In this document: piece by piece, positions 22,711 through 32,326 of the stretch | Layout of the letters: every line of letters starts with the position of its first letter | Position numbering within the stretch: position 1 is the first letter of the stretch | Assembly (NCBI GenBank): GCA_946407745.1 | Contig: CAMJPQ010000034.1 | Location: forward strand, 1-37,658 | DNA length: 37,658 bases | From: an uncultured Clostridia bacterium | GTDB lineage: Bacteria; Bacillota; Clostridia; Christensenellales; Aristaeellaceae | Direction: 5' to 3' | Notes under the pieces: generated by a model | What the model was told of the DNA's origin: nothing | What the model saw: the letters and a program-made list of their open reading frames with translations, nothing else | Databases searched by the model: none | Position numbers and translations under genes: made by a program

Positions 22711-25536
22711 TCAGGGCACATACCTTTTCAGGAAGCGCCCGGTCCAGCTGCTTTCACAGCGGGAGATCTCCTCCGGTGTGCCCGTGGCGACCACCTCGCC
22801 GCCCGCGTCGCCGCCGTCCGGGCCGAGATCGATCAGGTAGTCCGCGCACTTGATCACGTCCAGATTGTGCTCGATCACCAGCACGGTGTTGCCCGCGTCC
22901 GCAAGGCGGTGCAGCACCTGTATCAGCCGGTCCACATCCGCCATATGCAGGCCGGTGGTGGGCTCGTCCAGCACATAGATGGTGCGGCCGGTGGCACGGC
23001 GGCTCAGCTCGGTGGCCAGCTTCACGCGCTGTGCCTCGCCGCCGGAGAGCGTGGTGGCCGACTGGCCCAGCTTCATGTAGCCCAGGCCCACATCGCACAG
23101 GGTTTCCAGCTTGCGGACGATGGGCTGGTGGTTCTCGAAGAAGCTCAGCGCCTCCTCGATATTCATCTCCAGCACATCGTAAATACTCTTGCCCCTGTAG
23201 GTCACCTCCAGGGTCTCCCGGTTGTAGCGGCGGCCTTGGCACACGTCGCAGGGCACATAAATGTCCGCCAGGAAATTCATTTCGATCTTCTTTACACCGT
23301 CGCCCTGGCAGTTTTCGCAGCGGCCGCCCTTGACGTTGAAGGAGAAGCGGTTCTCCTTGTAGCCCCGCGCCTTTGCCTCCGGCGTGAGGGCAAAGATTTT
23401 GCGGATGAGGTCAAACAGCCCGGTGTAGGTGGCTGGGTTGGAGCGCGGTGTCCGCCCGATGGGGCTCTGGTCAATCATGATGATCTTGTCCAGCTGCTCA
23501 ATGCCCTCCATCCGGTCAAATGCGCCGGGGCGGGTTTTGGCCCGGTTCAGTTTTCTGGCCAGCTGGCGGTACAGGATGGAGTTGACCAGGCTGCTCTTGC
23601 CGCTGCCGCTGACGCCGGTGACCGCGCACAGCACACCGAGGGGTATATCCACATTGATGTGCTTCAGGTTGTGCTCTGCCGCGCCGATGACCTTCAGCCA
23701 GCCGGACGGCGTGCGCCGCACGCGCGGCACCGGTATCTTCCGCACCCCGCTCAGGTACTGGCCTGTGATGCTCTCCGGGCAGGCGATGAGGTCCTCGATG
23801 GTGCCCTGGGCAACGATGTTGCCGCCGTGCAGGCCCGCGCCGGGGCCGACATCGACCACCCAGTCCGCTGCACGCATGGTGTCCTCGTCGTGCTCCACCA
23901 CAATGACGGTGTTGCCCAGGTCGCGCATGCGCTTCAGTGTGGCGATCAGCTTTTCGTTGTCGCGCTGGTGCAGTCCGATGGAGGGCTCGTCCAGGATGTA
24001 CAGCACGCCCATCAGCGCCGAGCCGATCTGCGTGGCCAGCCGGATGCGCTGCGCCTCGCCGCCGGAGAGGGTCGCGGCACCGCGGGAGAGCGTGAGGTAA
24101 CCGAGCCCGACCTCGACCAGAAAGCCCAGCCGCGCGTCAATCTCCCGCAGAATGGGCTCGGAGATGGTTTTTGCGCTGCCGCTGAGCTGCAGGCCGCGGA
24201 AAAAGGCGCGGCATTCGTCCAGATTCAGAGAGGATACCTCATGCAGGTTCCTGCCGCCCACCGTGACGGCGAGGGCTTCAGGCTTCAGCCGCCGCCCGTG
24301 GCAGGCCGGGCAGGGAATTTCCGCCATGCACTCTTCATACATGGCCTTGGCGGCGTCTGAGGTGGTTTCACGGTAGCGCCGCTCCATGGTGGGGATGATG
24401 CCCTCGAAGGCGGTGCTGTAGCGTGTTTCGCCGCGGGCGCTCTCATAGGTGATGGTTACCTGCTCGCCGCCGGTGCCGTACAGCAGGGCGTGCATGCCGT
24501 CCGCGGGAATGTCCCTGACCTTTGTGTCCAGGGTAAAGCCGTATTTTTCGCCCAGCGCGGTGAAATACTGCGCGGCGACGCCGTGGTCATCCTCGGCGTT
24601 GAAGCCGGGCGCCTTCAGCGCGCCCTGGCGGAGCGTCAGCTCGTCATTGGGGAACAGCGATTCAGGAGAAATTTGCATCAGTGAGCCCAGGCCGTCGCAC
24701 TCGGGGCACGCGCCGAAGGGGCTGTTGAAGGAGAACATGCGGGGCTCCAGCGCCTCGATGGAGATGCCGCAGTCCGGGCAGGCGTAGTTCATGGAGAAAA
24801 GCTGCTCGCCTTGGTCGAAGGCGTCCATGATGACCAGGCCGGCCGCCTTAGCGGTGGCGGTTTCGATGGAGTCCGCAAGGCGCTTCTGAAAGTCCTTGCC
24901 GGGGCGGACGATCAGGCGGTCCACCACGATTTCAATGGAGTGCTTTTTCTTTTTGTCCAGCGGCGGGGTATCCTCCAGGTCATAGACCTCGCCGTCGATG
25001 CGCGCCCGGGCAAAGCCGGCCTTGCGCGCGTTTTCCAGCTCGCGGGCGTGCTCGCCCTTTTTGCCGCGGATCACGGGGGAGAGCACCTGGATGCGTGTGC
25101 CCTCCGGGTAGGCCTGTACGGCGTCTACCATTTCATCCACGGTCTGCTGGCGTATTTCACGGCCGCATTTGGGGCAGTGCGGCACGCCGGCCCTGGCCCA
25201 CAAAAGGCGCAGGTAGTCGTGCACCTCGGTGACGGTGCCCACGGTGGAGCGTGGGTTGCGGCTGGTGGTTTTCTGGTCAATGGAGATGGCCGGTGAAAGG
25301 CCGTCGATGGCGTCCACGTCCGGCTTTTCCATCTGCCCGAGGAACTGGCGGGCATAGCTGGAAAGGCTTTCCACATAGCGCCGCTGCCCCTCGGCATACA
25401 GTGTGTCAAAGGCCAGCGAGCTTTTGCCGGAGCCTGACAGGCCGGTGAACACCACCAGCTTATTTCGCGGTACGGAGAGGGAGACATTGCGCAGGTTGTG
25501 CACCCTCGCACCGCGGATCTCGATATGGTCATTCAT
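22711..25536 (-). CDS. uvrA: Excinuclease ABC subunit A
   Basis: UvrA recognises bulky DNA lesions with UvrB in nucleotide excision repair. The 941-residue protein has two ABC ATPase halves: first Walker [10 protein letters not shown] (32-40), second GVSGSGKSS in the C-terminal half, both LSGGEAQR signatures, and the zinc-binding CPKCG, CPDCG/CPECDG and [14 protein letters not shown] pairs. Length is standard (about 940). I favour the ATG at 25536: it is preceded by GAGG at a workable distance, while an in-frame ATG at 25551 has no ribosome binding site and would abut the LexA box. capA and an XRE/S24 regulator follow. The promoter and LexA box upstream place it in the SOS response. Confidence 0.93.
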   Translation of the reverse strand: MNDHIEIRGARVHNLRNVSLSVPRNKLVVFTGLSGSGKSSLAFDTLYAEGQRRYVESLSSYARQFLGQMEKPDVDAIDGLSPAISIDQKTTSRNPRSTVGTVTEVHDYLRLLWARAGVPHCPKCGREIRQQTVDEMVDAVQAYPEGTRIQVLSPVIRGKKGEHARELENARKAGFARARIDGEVYDLEDTPPLDKKKKHSIEIVVDRLIVRPGKDFQKRLADSIETATAKAAGLVIMDAFDQGEQLFSMNYACPDCGISIEALEPRMFSFNSPFGACPECDGLGSLMQISPESLFPNDELTLRQGALKAPGFNAEDDHGVAAQYFTALGEKYGFTLDTKVRDIPADGMHALLYGTGGEQVTITYESARGETRYSTAFEGIIPTMERRYRETTSDAAKAMYEECMAEIPCPACHGRRLKPEALAVTVGGRNLHEVSSLNLDECRAFFRGLQLSGSAKTISEPILREIDARLGFLVEVGLGYLTLSRGAATLSGGEAQRIRLATQIGSALMGVLYILDEPSIGLHQRDNEKLIATLKRMRDLGNTVIVVEHDEDTMRAADWVVDVGPGAGLHGGNIVAQGTIEDLIACPESITGQYLSGVRKIPVPRVRRTPSGWLKVIGAAEHNLKHINVDIPLGVLCAVTGVSGSGKSSLVNSILYRQLARKLNRAKTRPGAFDRMEGIEQLDKIIMIDQSPIGRTPRSNPATYTGLFDLIRKIFALTPEAKARGYKENRFSFNVKGGRCENCQGDGVKKIEMNFLADIYVPCDVCQGRRYNRETLEVTYRGKSIYDVLEMNIEEALSFFENHQPIVRKLETLCDVGLGYMKLGQSATTLSGGEAQRVKLATELSRRATGRTIYVLDEPTTGLHMADVDRLIQVLHRLADAGNTVLVIEHNLDVIKCADYLIDLGPDGGDAGGEVVATGTPEEISRCESSWTGRFLKRYVP

Positions 25537-25554
25537 AGACGGAAACCTCATGTA

Positions 25555-25568
25555 CGAAAATATGTTCG
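25555..25568 (-). promoter_or_regulatory. LexA (SOS) box upstream of uvrA
   Basis: On the minus strand CGAACATATTTTCG differs from the Firmicute LexA consensus CGAACATATGTTCG at one position. It lies between the -10 box and the start codon, about 19 bases upstream of the favoured ATG, where bound LexA would block transcription. A second GTTCG...CGAAC inverted word overlaps its left side on the same strand (25564-25578). Confidence 0.8.
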
Positions 25569-25584
25569 CCTTGCGAACAAGCGG

Positions 25585-25613
25585 AGTATAGCACAGGCAG
25601 AGGCAAATTGCAA
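25585..25613 (-). promoter_or_regulatory. uvrA promoter
   Basis: On the minus strand TTGCAA (25613-25608) and TATACT (25590-25585) are separated by 17 bases; the LexA box lies just downstream of the expected start site near 25578. Confidence 0.7.
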
Positions 25614-25651
25614 GGAAGAAAAAGGGCCTGCAGCGCGGCTGCCTTTGCCGC

Positions 25652-25686
25652 TGAAGAGAAAAGCCTGCGTTTTCGTCCGCAGGCTT
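25652..25686 (-). terminator. Terminator after the DUF624-like gene
   Basis: AAGCCTGCG and CGCAGGCTT form a perfect 9-bp stem with an 8-base loop; on the minus strand it is followed by TTCTCTTC. It lies about 26 bases after the stop of the leftward gene at 25712. Confidence 0.7.
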
Positions 25687-25711
25687 CGTTCAGCTCAAAA
25701 TGGATTGGCGC

Positions 25712-26746
25712 TCACTCTTCGTCCTCACCGTCATCCTCTTCCTCAATGTGCAGGCCGCGGTTGACCGGCGCGCCCTCGATGCGGGGGTTGATGAAGCGGT
25801 CGAACACGGCATTGGTATAGGAGGAGGTGATGAAGCGGCTGAAGGAATAACCGAACAGCACATAATACAGCAGCAGCCCGAGCATGAACCACTGCGCGTT
25901 GAGGAACAGCGCGCCGGCCACGCCGATGGCGCAGGGGAGCAGGTGGAGCACGCGGATGCCCACCGACATGGGCAGCCGGGCAATGGCCAGCATCAGGGCG
26001 TTGCGGATCACATCGCGCATGCGCAGCCGGTAGGACACGATGAGCGGGTACATGTAGGTGACGGAAATGGCCCAGACGATGCCCACCATGATCAGCAGCA
26101 CCTGCGGCACGATCATCAGCGGCTGGGTGAGCGCCATGGAGCCGTAGAAGCGGTAGCCCGTATACACCGCCAGCGGCAGCACGCCGGTGATGAGCGACAC
26201 CACCAGGGACTGCTTCCAGTTTTCCTTCATCGCGTCCTTGAAGTCGGACCAGATGAAGGCGTGCTCGTCACGGCTCCAGTGCTGCGTGACATAGCACACG
26301 CCGGAGGTGACGGGGCCTGTGATGGCAATGCAGGGGATGAGCAGCAGCAGCGTGATGTTCACAAGGCCCAGCAGCTGGTCGGAGGCTTCCTGGCTGGTGA
26401 GCACCGGCAGGCGGGAAGAGTACAGCTCCTTATCCGTTTCGCTGACCTCGATGCCGGCGGCGATGTCCGCGGCCACCTGGTCGTAGGCCTGAGACTGTAT
26501 GGAGGTGCCGTCGCCCAAGTCCAGCTGGTTGGATACGTTCAGAAAACCCGTAAAGCAGATCGCGATGACAATGATCGTGGGGATCCACGCCACCACATAC
26601 ATCAGGTTGAGGCGTATCAGCGCGGAAAAGCGCGTGCGCAGCGTGTCCAGAAACAGCTGCCAGCGGTTGGTGGGCAGGTCATCCGGGGTCAGATCCGCCT
26701 TGCCGGCCTTCCCGAAGTAATAGTTGTTCATCAGGTTCTTGAACAT
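25712..26746 (-). CDS. DUF624/YesL-like membrane protein
   Basis: This 344-residue integral membrane protein resembles the YesL/DUF624 group of Firmicutes, often found beside sugar transporters or secreted enzymes, with unknown biochemical role. It has a short polar start (MFKNLMNNYYFGKAGKADLT), a first helix around YVVAWIPTIIVIAICFTGFL, an external loop of about 75 residues, and four to five more helices (around ITLLLLIPCIAITGPVTSG, LVVSLITGVLPLAVYTGY, LIMVGIVWAISVTYMYPLI and FMLGLLLYYVLFGYSFS). The C-terminus is a strongly acidic tail (HIEEEDDGEDEE). The ATG follows AAGGAG. It starts 12 bases after an NlpC/P60-like gene, which suggests a joint role at the envelope. Family match is moderate. 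Confidence 0.7.
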   Translation of the reverse strand: MFKNLMNNYYFGKAGKADLTPDDLPTNRWQLFLDTLRTRFSALIRLNLMYVVAWIPTIIVIAICFTGFLNVSNQLDLGDGTSIQSQAYDQVAADIAAGIEVSETDKELYSSRLPVLTSQEASDQLLGLVNITLLLLIPCIAITGPVTSGVCYVTQHWSRDEHAFIWSDFKDAMKENWKQSLVVSLITGVLPLAVYTGYRFYGSMALTQPLMIVPQVLLIMVGIVWAISVTYMYPLIVSYRLRMRDVIRNALMLAIARLPMSVGIRVLHLLPCAIGVAGALFLNAQWFMLGLLLYYVLFGYSFSRFITSSYTNAVFDRFINPRIEGAPVNRGLHIEEEDDGEDEE

Positions 26747-26758
26747 GCTCAGGTCTCC

Positions 26759-27673
26759 TTATCTGAAAATGGTGTAGCGGGCACGGTTCATGGGCACTAC
26801 GGTCAGCCAGGTGCTGTCCGGCAGCACAAACACGCCGCTCTCCTGGTCCTGCCGGGTGATCAGGGCCTCCGCCGCCTCGCGTTCAACGCCCAGCAGCGCC
26901 ACGCACACGCCCCCGTCGGTGGTGGAGGCGGAGCGGTATTTCTGCAGGCCGGTTTCAATCAGGTGCTGGAAGCGCTCGCCGAAGGCGGGGTGCACGCCGC
27001 ACTGTATCACCAGCGGATAGTCCAGGTAGGGGGCCAGGAGCGGCACCTGCGTCTCGTCGTAGCCATACATGCGCAGGGTGCCGATGAACATCACCACATG
27101 GGCGCCCGGCTCGGCCAGGGCAATCAGGTCGCCCACCCGCAGCTGCTCAGCCAGCTCCTGCCAGGTGCAGGTGAAGGGATTCTTTTCATTATATAGGCTG
27201 CGCTTCACGGTGCTGAACAGGTTCATGATGGTGGTCAGCTTTTCCCCGGCGGCTTCCTTCCACACCCACTTCACATAGCCCATGCAGTCAAAGCCATAGA
27301 GATAGTTGGTGCCGCTGCGGTAGTATTCGCTGTTCTGCCAGGCGGGCAGCACAATATAGTCAGGCTCCTTGGCAAACACGCGCTCATCCTGCGCGCCGAA
27401 AAAGTACGGGATGCCCAGCGTAAAGCGCGGGCGGACCTGGCTGCCGGTCAGCAGGTTGTAGCGCAGCAGGAAGGGATTGCCCTCCTCCAGCGCGGAGAAG
27501 GCCACATCCAGGTAGGCCGATTTGGTGACGGAGCCAACAGCCAGCACGGCGGCTTCCTCCTCGGGGGAAAGAGACGCGGGGCCGGCGGCGCGGGCGTACA
27601 TTCTCGCCTGGGCGCTTACTGTGCCCAGCAGCAGAACGCAGACCAGCAGCATGGAAAAACACTGTTTGCGCAT
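26759..27673 (-). CDS. Secreted NlpC/P60-like cysteine hydrolase
   Basis: NlpC/P60 enzymes cleave peptide bonds in peptidoglycan stem peptides. This 304-residue protein has a signal peptide (MRKQCFSMLLVCVLLLGTVS, cleavage near AQA) and the expected catalytic landmarks: YLYGFDCMGYVKWVW with Cys130, and VGDLIALAEPGAHVVMFIG with His192, the usual Cys-His order and spacing. Upstream of the cysteine it carries an unusual insert with SGTNYLYG. I chose the ATG at 27673 because AGAGGTGAG precedes it; longer frames lack a ribosome binding site. It is the first gene of a two-gene leftward unit with a DUF624-like protein, from a promoter at 27729-27757, divergent from the CotH gene. Substrate could also be a non-peptidoglycan amide. 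Confidence 0.75.
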   Translation of the reverse strand: MRKQCFSMLLVCVLLLGTVSAQARMYARAAGPASLSPEEEAAVLAVGSVTKSAYLDVAFSALEEGNPFLLRYNLLTGSQVRPRFTLGIPYFFGAQDERVFAKEPDYIVLPAWQNSEYYRSGTNYLYGFDCMGYVKWVWKEAAGEKLTTIMNLFSTVKRSLYNEKNPFTCTWQELAEQLRVGDLIALAEPGAHVVMFIGTLRMYGYDETQVPLLAPYLDYPLVIQCGVHPAFGERFQHLIETGLQKYRSASTTDGGVCVALLGVEREAAEALITRQDQESGVFVLPDSTWLTVVPMNRARYTIFR

Positions 27674-27728
27674 GCACTCACCTCTGTCTATATACCGCGC
27701 TGCGGCGGGCAGTCCTCTGTCAAGGGGT

Positions 27729-27757
27729 ATGATAGCGAAGAAAGCCACGCTTGTCAA
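27729..27757 (-). promoter_or_regulatory. Promoter of the NlpC/P60-DUF624 unit
   Basis: On the minus strand TTGACA (27757-27752) and TATCAT (27734-27729) are separated by 17 bases, 56 bases upstream of the NlpC/P60 start codon. It uses the same box pair as the abiE promoter. Confidence 0.7.
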
Positions 27758-27829
27758 GGTGCTTGCCAAGCGGCGGGATTCATGATAACTTATAGCCGGC
27801 CTTTATTTTCAATGTAGGAGGACTGAGCC

Positions 27830-29815
27830 ATGCGACGTTTCCTGATCTGCCTGCTGCTGCTGGCGGCGGCCTGCGTTTCTGCCGCGCTTGGGGAGGAGGC
27901 CGCTGTGACGGTCAGCGAGGTGATGGCCTCCAACGGCACCTATACAGACGGTCACGCCTACGACTGGGTGGAGCTGCACAATGTGAGCGGCAAAACGCTG
28001 GACCTGAGCGGCTGGTTCCTCTCCGACAGCGCGAAAAAGCCCTACAAATGGGCCTTCCCGGAGGGCGCAAAGATCTCAAAGGACGGTTATGTGCTTATCT
28101 ACTGCACCGGGGAGGAGCTCTCCCCCGGGAAGGGCAGTGTTTTCTACGCCAATTTCAAGCTGTCCGCCGACGGTGATCAGGTGCTGCTCACCTCCGCGGA
28201 CGGGGAGACAATGGCTGAGCTGGAGTTTCCGGCGCAGTGGGGGAATATTTCCTACGGCAGGGACCAGGGCGGCGCTTACGGCTATTTTGAGACAGCCACC
28301 CCCGGCAAGGCGAACGGCAAGGAGGCCTGCGCGGGACGGGCTCAGGCTCCAGCACTGCAGCTGAAGGGCGGCTATTACGCCCAGGCGGTCACCGTCACCG
28401 CCACGGCGCAGGAGGGCGCTGTGATCCGCTACACAACCGACGGATCCACCCCCACTGCCAAATCCGCCAGGTTGAAGGAAGAAGGGCTGACGGTCAAAAA
28501 GACGACGGCCCTTCGGGTGAAAGCCTTTGCGGACGGGCTGGTTTCATCGCAGACGGTGAGCGCCACCTATCTGATCGGCGAGGAGCAGCCCGTGCCGGCC
28601 GTGTGCCTCACCACAGACGAAAAGTACCTTTTCGACCAGAAGACAGGGGCGCTGGTGCGGGGCACCGGGTCCATGGCCAACTATGAAAAGGAACTGGAAT
28701 ATCCCGTTCATATCGAGTACTACGCCCAGGGGGGCGAGCAGCTGATCAGCCAGATGGGCACCTTCACCGCCAGCGGCCACTCCGCGCGGCAGAACCGGCA
28801 GAAGAGCATCGCGCTTTACGCCCGCAAGGCCTGGGGCCCGGAATACTTCAGCTTCAACCCCTTTCCGAACAGGGACTATCCGTTTTACAAGTCGCTGCTG
28901 CTGCGCGCCGCCAACTCGGACTGGCACTCCACGCGCCTGCGCGACCCGGTCATCTCCTCCCTTGCGGAGGGGCTGGACCTTATCTATCAGGACGCGCTGC
29001 CCATCGAGGTCTATATCAACGGAAAATACTGGGGACACTATAACCTGCGTGAAAAAATAAACAAATATTTCATCGCGCAGTGGGAGGGTGTGCCGCTGAG
29101 CGATGAGGCGACCGTGGACGGCATGGACATCCTCGCCCGCACCGGCTCAGACCAGTTTGTGCAGCGCGGCAGCAATGAGGACTGGCTTGCGCTGTGCGAT
29201 TTCTGCAAAACGCAGGACCTGAATGTGCCGGAGAACCTTCAATGGGTCACGGAGCGGCTGGATGTGGACAGCCTGTTCACACACGCGGCGTTTGAGATCA
29301 TCATCGGCAATGTGGATGTGACCAACGTGCGCGTCTACCGCCTGCCCGGGGGCAAGTGGAAGTACCTGCTGTTTGATGTGGAAGCCGGCTTCGGCTCCTC
29401 TTCGGACAGCAAAACAGTGCCGCTGGAGAACTACATCAAGGATGTGGACGCAAAAATCAACGCCTTCCGCCATGAGCCGCTGAACGCGCTGCTCAGCGTG
29501 CCTGAGATGAAGGCGAAATTCCTCACGCGCTTTGCGGAAATACTGGAGCATTCCTTCCTCTGGCCGGATGTGGAGGCCAAATTTGCCCCCTGGGAGGAAG
29601 TGCTGGAGCAGCTTTTGCCCCGCCACATTGACCGCTGGGGCAACTGGACCGTCAAAACCTGGCGGACCAATGTCAACGCGACCAAGTACTATGCCCGCGT
29701 TCGCCCGCGCAAGGTGGTGAGCATGCTGGCCAAACGGATGAAGCTGACAGAGGAAGAGGTCGAAACCTATTTCGGAGATGTGCAGCGCCAACTGGATGAG
29801 ATGAACATCGTCTGA
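27830..29815 (+). CDS. Secreted CotH-kinase protein with lamin-tail domain
   Basis: CotH proteins are atypical protein kinases, first known from Bacillus spore coats; secreted forms are common in gut Firmicutes. This 661-residue protein has a signal peptide (MRRFLICLLLLAAACVSAAL, cleavage before GEE), a lamin-tail domain (about 24-160; DWVELHNVSG, LSGWFLSD), a chitobiase-type C-terminal domain with YTTDGSTPT (201-209), and a CotH domain (about 300-620) with WGHYNLREKIN (401-411), GNVDVTNVRVYR (493-504) and the metal-binding DVEAGFG (516-522). The ATG follows TAGGAGG. It is transcribed away from the NlpC/P60 unit. Kinase residues look intact; target is unknown, and roles in surface assembly or glycan-bound enzyme modification are guesses. 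Confidence 0.85.
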   Translation: MRRFLICLLLLAAACVSAALGEEAAVTVSEVMASNGTYTDGHAYDWVELHNVSGKTLDLSGWFLSDSAKKPYKWAFPEGAKISKDGYVLIYCTGEELSPGKGSVFYANFKLSADGDQVLLTSADGETMAELEFPAQWGNISYGRDQGGAYGYFETATPGKANGKEACAGRAQAPALQLKGGYYAQAVTVTATAQEGAVIRYTTDGSTPTAKSARLKEEGLTVKKTTALRVKAFADGLVSSQTVSATYLIGEEQPVPAVCLTTDEKYLFDQKTGALVRGTGSMANYEKELEYPVHIEYYAQGGEQLISQMGTFTASGHSARQNRQKSIALYARKAWGPEYFSFNPFPNRDYPFYKSLLLRAANSDWHSTRLRDPVISSLAEGLDLIYQDALPIEVYINGKYWGHYNLREKINKYFIAQWEGVPLSDEATVDGMDILARTGSDQFVQRGSNEDWLALCDFCKTQDLNVPENLQWVTERLDVDSLFTHAAFEIIIGNVDVTNVRVYRLPGGKWKYLLFDVEAGFGSSSDSKTVPLENYIKDVDAKINAFRHEPLNALLSVPEMKAKFLTRFAEILEHSFLWPDVEAKFAPWEEVLEQLLPRHIDRWGNWTVKTWRTNVNATKYYARVRPRKVVSMLAKRMKLTEEEVETYFGDVQRQLDEMNIV

Positions 29816-29848
29816 GCCGCAAGGCCTGAGAGCGCGCCGCGGCCTGTC

Positions 29849-29877
29849 TTGCCTAATCCACCTGAACGCGCTATAAT
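29849..29877 (+). promoter_or_regulatory. Promoter of the dus-secreted trio unit
   Basis: TTGCCT (29849-29854) and a perfect TATAAT (29872-29877) are separated by 17 bases, 36 bases upstream of the dus start. No terminator separates dus from the three secreted protein genes that follow, so they may share this promoter. Confidence 0.65.
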
Positions 29878-29912
29878 TGGTATGATTCTGCTCGGCAAGG
29901 AAGGAGACTGTG

Positions 29913-30914
29913 ATGCGCGAGGTTCGGCTGGCCCCACTGGCCGGCATTACCGACTGGCCCTTCCGCCTGCTGTGCTTTGAGCAGGGCTGTGACTGCGCCT
30001 GCACCGAGATGGTCAGTGCCCTCGGGTATGTTTACGCGCCGCGGGGGCACGCTACGCTGACCCTGCTGGAGAAGAACGAGGGCGAGGGCAGGCTGCTGCT
30101 GCAGCTGTTCGGCAAGGATCCGGACGTGATGGCCCGGGCCGCGGAGGCGCTGTCGCAGGATGCGCGCTTTGCGGGCATCGACCTGAACATGGGCTGCCCC
30201 GCCCACAAGGTGGCCTGCTCCGGCGAAGGGAGTGGGCTGATGCGCACGCCCGAGGTGGCCGGGGCCATCATGCGTGGCGTGGTGAAGGCCTCCCGGCTGC
30301 CGGTGTCTGTCAAATTCCGCCTGGGCTGGGACGCGGAGCACATCAACGTGCGGGACATGGCCCGCCTTGCGGAGGACTGCGGCGTGAGCGAAATGACCGT
30401 GCACGGCCGCACGCGTGTGCAGATGTATTCCGGGCAGGCCGACTGGGACAGGATCGGCGAGGTGAAGCAGGCGGTGAAAATACCCGTGTTTGGCAACGGG
30501 GACATTTTCACCGCGGAGCAGGCCCTGCACAGATTGAATGACTACGGCCTGGATGGCGTGGTGATCGGACGGGGCGCCATGGGCAACCCGTGGCTGTTTG
30601 CGCAGATCCGCAGCGCGCTGCGGGGAGAGACGTTCACGCTGCCCACCCCGCGCGAAAAGGTGGAAATGGCGCTGCGCCACTACCGCCTGCTGCTGGGCTG
30701 GAAGCCGGAGAGAATCGCCGTGGGCGAGATGCGCAAGCACATCGGCTGGTATATCCACGGCCTGCGCGGCGCCGCGCGGATGCGGGACGAAATCAACAAA
30801 ATGAACAGGCCGGAGGAGGTTTACTCCGCCCTGATGAGCTTTGCCGAACAGGCGGAGGCGCTGCCGGAGAGCGGGCCGCTGCCGCCCTACGGGATTGAAA
30901 GGGGCAAGGGCTGA
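29913..30914 (+). CDS. dus: tRNA-dihydrouridine synthase
   Basis: Dus enzymes use FMN and NADPH to reduce uridines in the tRNA D-loop. The 333-residue protein has the N-terminal RLAPLAGITDWPFR (FMN site), TEMVSA, GIDLNMGCPAHKV with the catalytic Cys95, a GSGLM motif, VHGRTRVQMYSG and GNGDIF, then the C-terminal helical domain. The annotated ATG at 29913 follows AAGGAG; a GTG immediately before it is an alternative by one codon. The next gene starts on the base after its stop, so a housekeeping RNA modification gene is tightly linked to a secreted protein gene. The subfamily (DusB/DusC) cannot be fixed here. Confidence 0.92.
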   Translation: MREVRLAPLAGITDWPFRLLCFEQGCDCACTEMVSALGYVYAPRGHATLTLLEKNEGEGRLLLQLFGKDPDVMARAAEALSQDARFAGIDLNMGCPAHKVACSGEGSGLMRTPEVAGAIMRGVVKASRLPVSVKFRLGWDAEHINVRDMARLAEDCGVSEMTVHGRTRVQMYSGQADWDRIGEVKQAVKIPVFGNGDIFTAEQALHRLNDYGLDGVVIGRGAMGNPWLFAQIRSALRGETFTLPTPREKVEMALRHYRLLLGWKPERIAVGEMRKHIGWYIHGLRGAARMRDEINKMNRPEEVYSALMSFAEQAEALPESGPLPPYGIERGKG

Positions 30915-32288
30915 ATGAAAAGACGCCTGATCGCTGCGCTGCTGGTATGCATGTGCTGCAGCGCGGCCCTCGGAGAGGAAATAAGCCTGCTGCCGGGCGT
31001 GGACCTGACGGGACTGTCCCGGCAGGCAGTGCGGCTGGATTTGCAGCTGCAGTACGATGAATACATGCCCCTCGGGGAGGAACGCGTGGCGGACCTGAAC
31101 CGCCTGCTGCGCCACATCTCCCTGCGGGGAGAGGCGCAGACCGCCGGAGACACACAGTGGGAGCGCCTGGCCCTGCGCTTTGACGGGGATGAGCTGTTCT
31201 CCCTCACCCAGCGCACAGACAGCGCCGGAGTGGCTGCCGTGGCCTCCCCGACCGACCTGGCCTGGCTGCAGCCGGCCGGCAGCGAAGTGAGCGTGCTGCC
31301 GGAAGCGGGCGACCCGCTGATTGGTATGAACGGCACAGAGTGGCAGTGGTATGAGGACCTGACCGCCCTGGTGTCCGTGACGCTGCAGGACTGGGAGGAG
31401 CAGATCAAGTCCCGAAAGGGCACAAATACCGTGGTGGGTGGCTACGGCACCACCAAGCTGGTCCGCACGCTGACCATTGCCAAGGCGGACACGGAGGCGT
31501 GGCAGGCCTACCTGCGGGAGCACTGCCCGGAGGGTGAGCTGCGCCGGCTGCTGCGGGAGGTAACACTCAGCGGCAAGCAGACTGTGACCATGTACACCCT
31601 GGAGGACGGCACCCTGCGCCGCCTCGCGTACACCGGGAACGCCGCCGCGACAGACGGAACGACCCGGAAGGTCACGCTGATATGGCGAACGGAGCACACC
31701 GATACACGCCTGCGGGACGACATCAGCTTCAAAACGCCCGCCACCAAGGGCAAAAACCGGGACACGGTGAAGCTGAGCCGCGACCAGAAGCTCACGGAGG
31801 AGGGCCAGGTACAGCTGAGCCTCACCGCCTCGCATGACGCGGTGCGCGGAAAGCAGCGTACCCAGCGCGGCGTGGAGCTGAACCTGACCGGGAGCGGCGG
31901 CGCGCTGAACGGTGAGTGCACACTGACGCGCAAGCTGTCGGGAGACCTGGAGAGCGATGAGGAGCTGCGCCTCACCCCCGATGTGCGTGTGGAGGACGGT
32001 GCGCTGTGCGGCACCGTGGCCTGGAACGCACTGACAGGCGGCGAGCTTTCCTCCGCGGGGCGCGCGGAGGTGAGGCTGGAGAGCGTGCAGCCGGACTGGC
32101 AGATGCCGCAAGGAGTGCCAGCGCTCACGGAAGAGGCAGCGCAGGCGGCGCAGGAAACAATGACCCTCGCCATCGCCTCCGCCCTGGTGCGGCGCGCGGC
32201 GCTGCTGCCGGAGGAGGACACGCTGTTCTTCAGCCGAGGGCTGAGCGAATGGCCGGAGATTGTGCGCCAGGCGCGTGAACTGCAATAA
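30915..32288 (+). CDS. Secreted protein, trio member 1
   Basis: I do not recognise this 457-residue family. It has a signal peptide (MKRRLIAALLVCMCCSAALG, cleavage before EE) and a mature chain that alternates short beta-like stretches with polar loops. Features shared with the next two genes: a GDELF-type motif (91-95) followed by TDSAGV, a segment YGTTKLVRTLTIAKAD (177-192) followed by a helix ending in Cys204, a long beta region, and a C-terminal helix starting LTEEAAQAAQE. These suggest paralogues. The ATG follows the dus stop directly and GAAAGGGGC lies just upstream, so translation is coupled. No lipobox, sortase signal or membrane anchor is visible. Confidence 0.75.
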   Translation: MKRRLIAALLVCMCCSAALGEEISLLPGVDLTGLSRQAVRLDLQLQYDEYMPLGEERVADLNRLLRHISLRGEAQTAGDTQWERLALRFDGDELFSLTQRTDSAGVAAVASPTDLAWLQPAGSEVSVLPEAGDPLIGMNGTEWQWYEDLTALVSVTLQDWEEQIKSRKGTNTVVGGYGTTKLVRTLTIAKADTEAWQAYLREHCPEGELRRLLREVTLSGKQTVTMYTLEDGTLRRLAYTGNAAATDGTTRKVTLIWRTEHTDTRLRDDISFKTPATKGKNRDTVKLSRDQKLTEEGQVQLSLTASHDAVRGKQRTQRGVELNLTGSGGALNGECTLTRKLSGDLESDEELRLTPDVRVEDGALCGTVAWNALTGGELSSAGRAEVRLESVQPDWQMPQGVPALTEEAAQAAQETMTLAIASALVRRAALLPEEDTLFFSRGLSEWPEIVRQARELQ

Positions 32289-32326
32289 AGAAGAGTATAT
32301 AGAAAAACAAACTGCTGGAGGCATCC

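Noticed and set aside
22579-24360. A 593-codon plus-strand frame opposite uvrA
   Set aside because: Shadow of uvrA; no domain, and it crosses the capA-uvrA junction.
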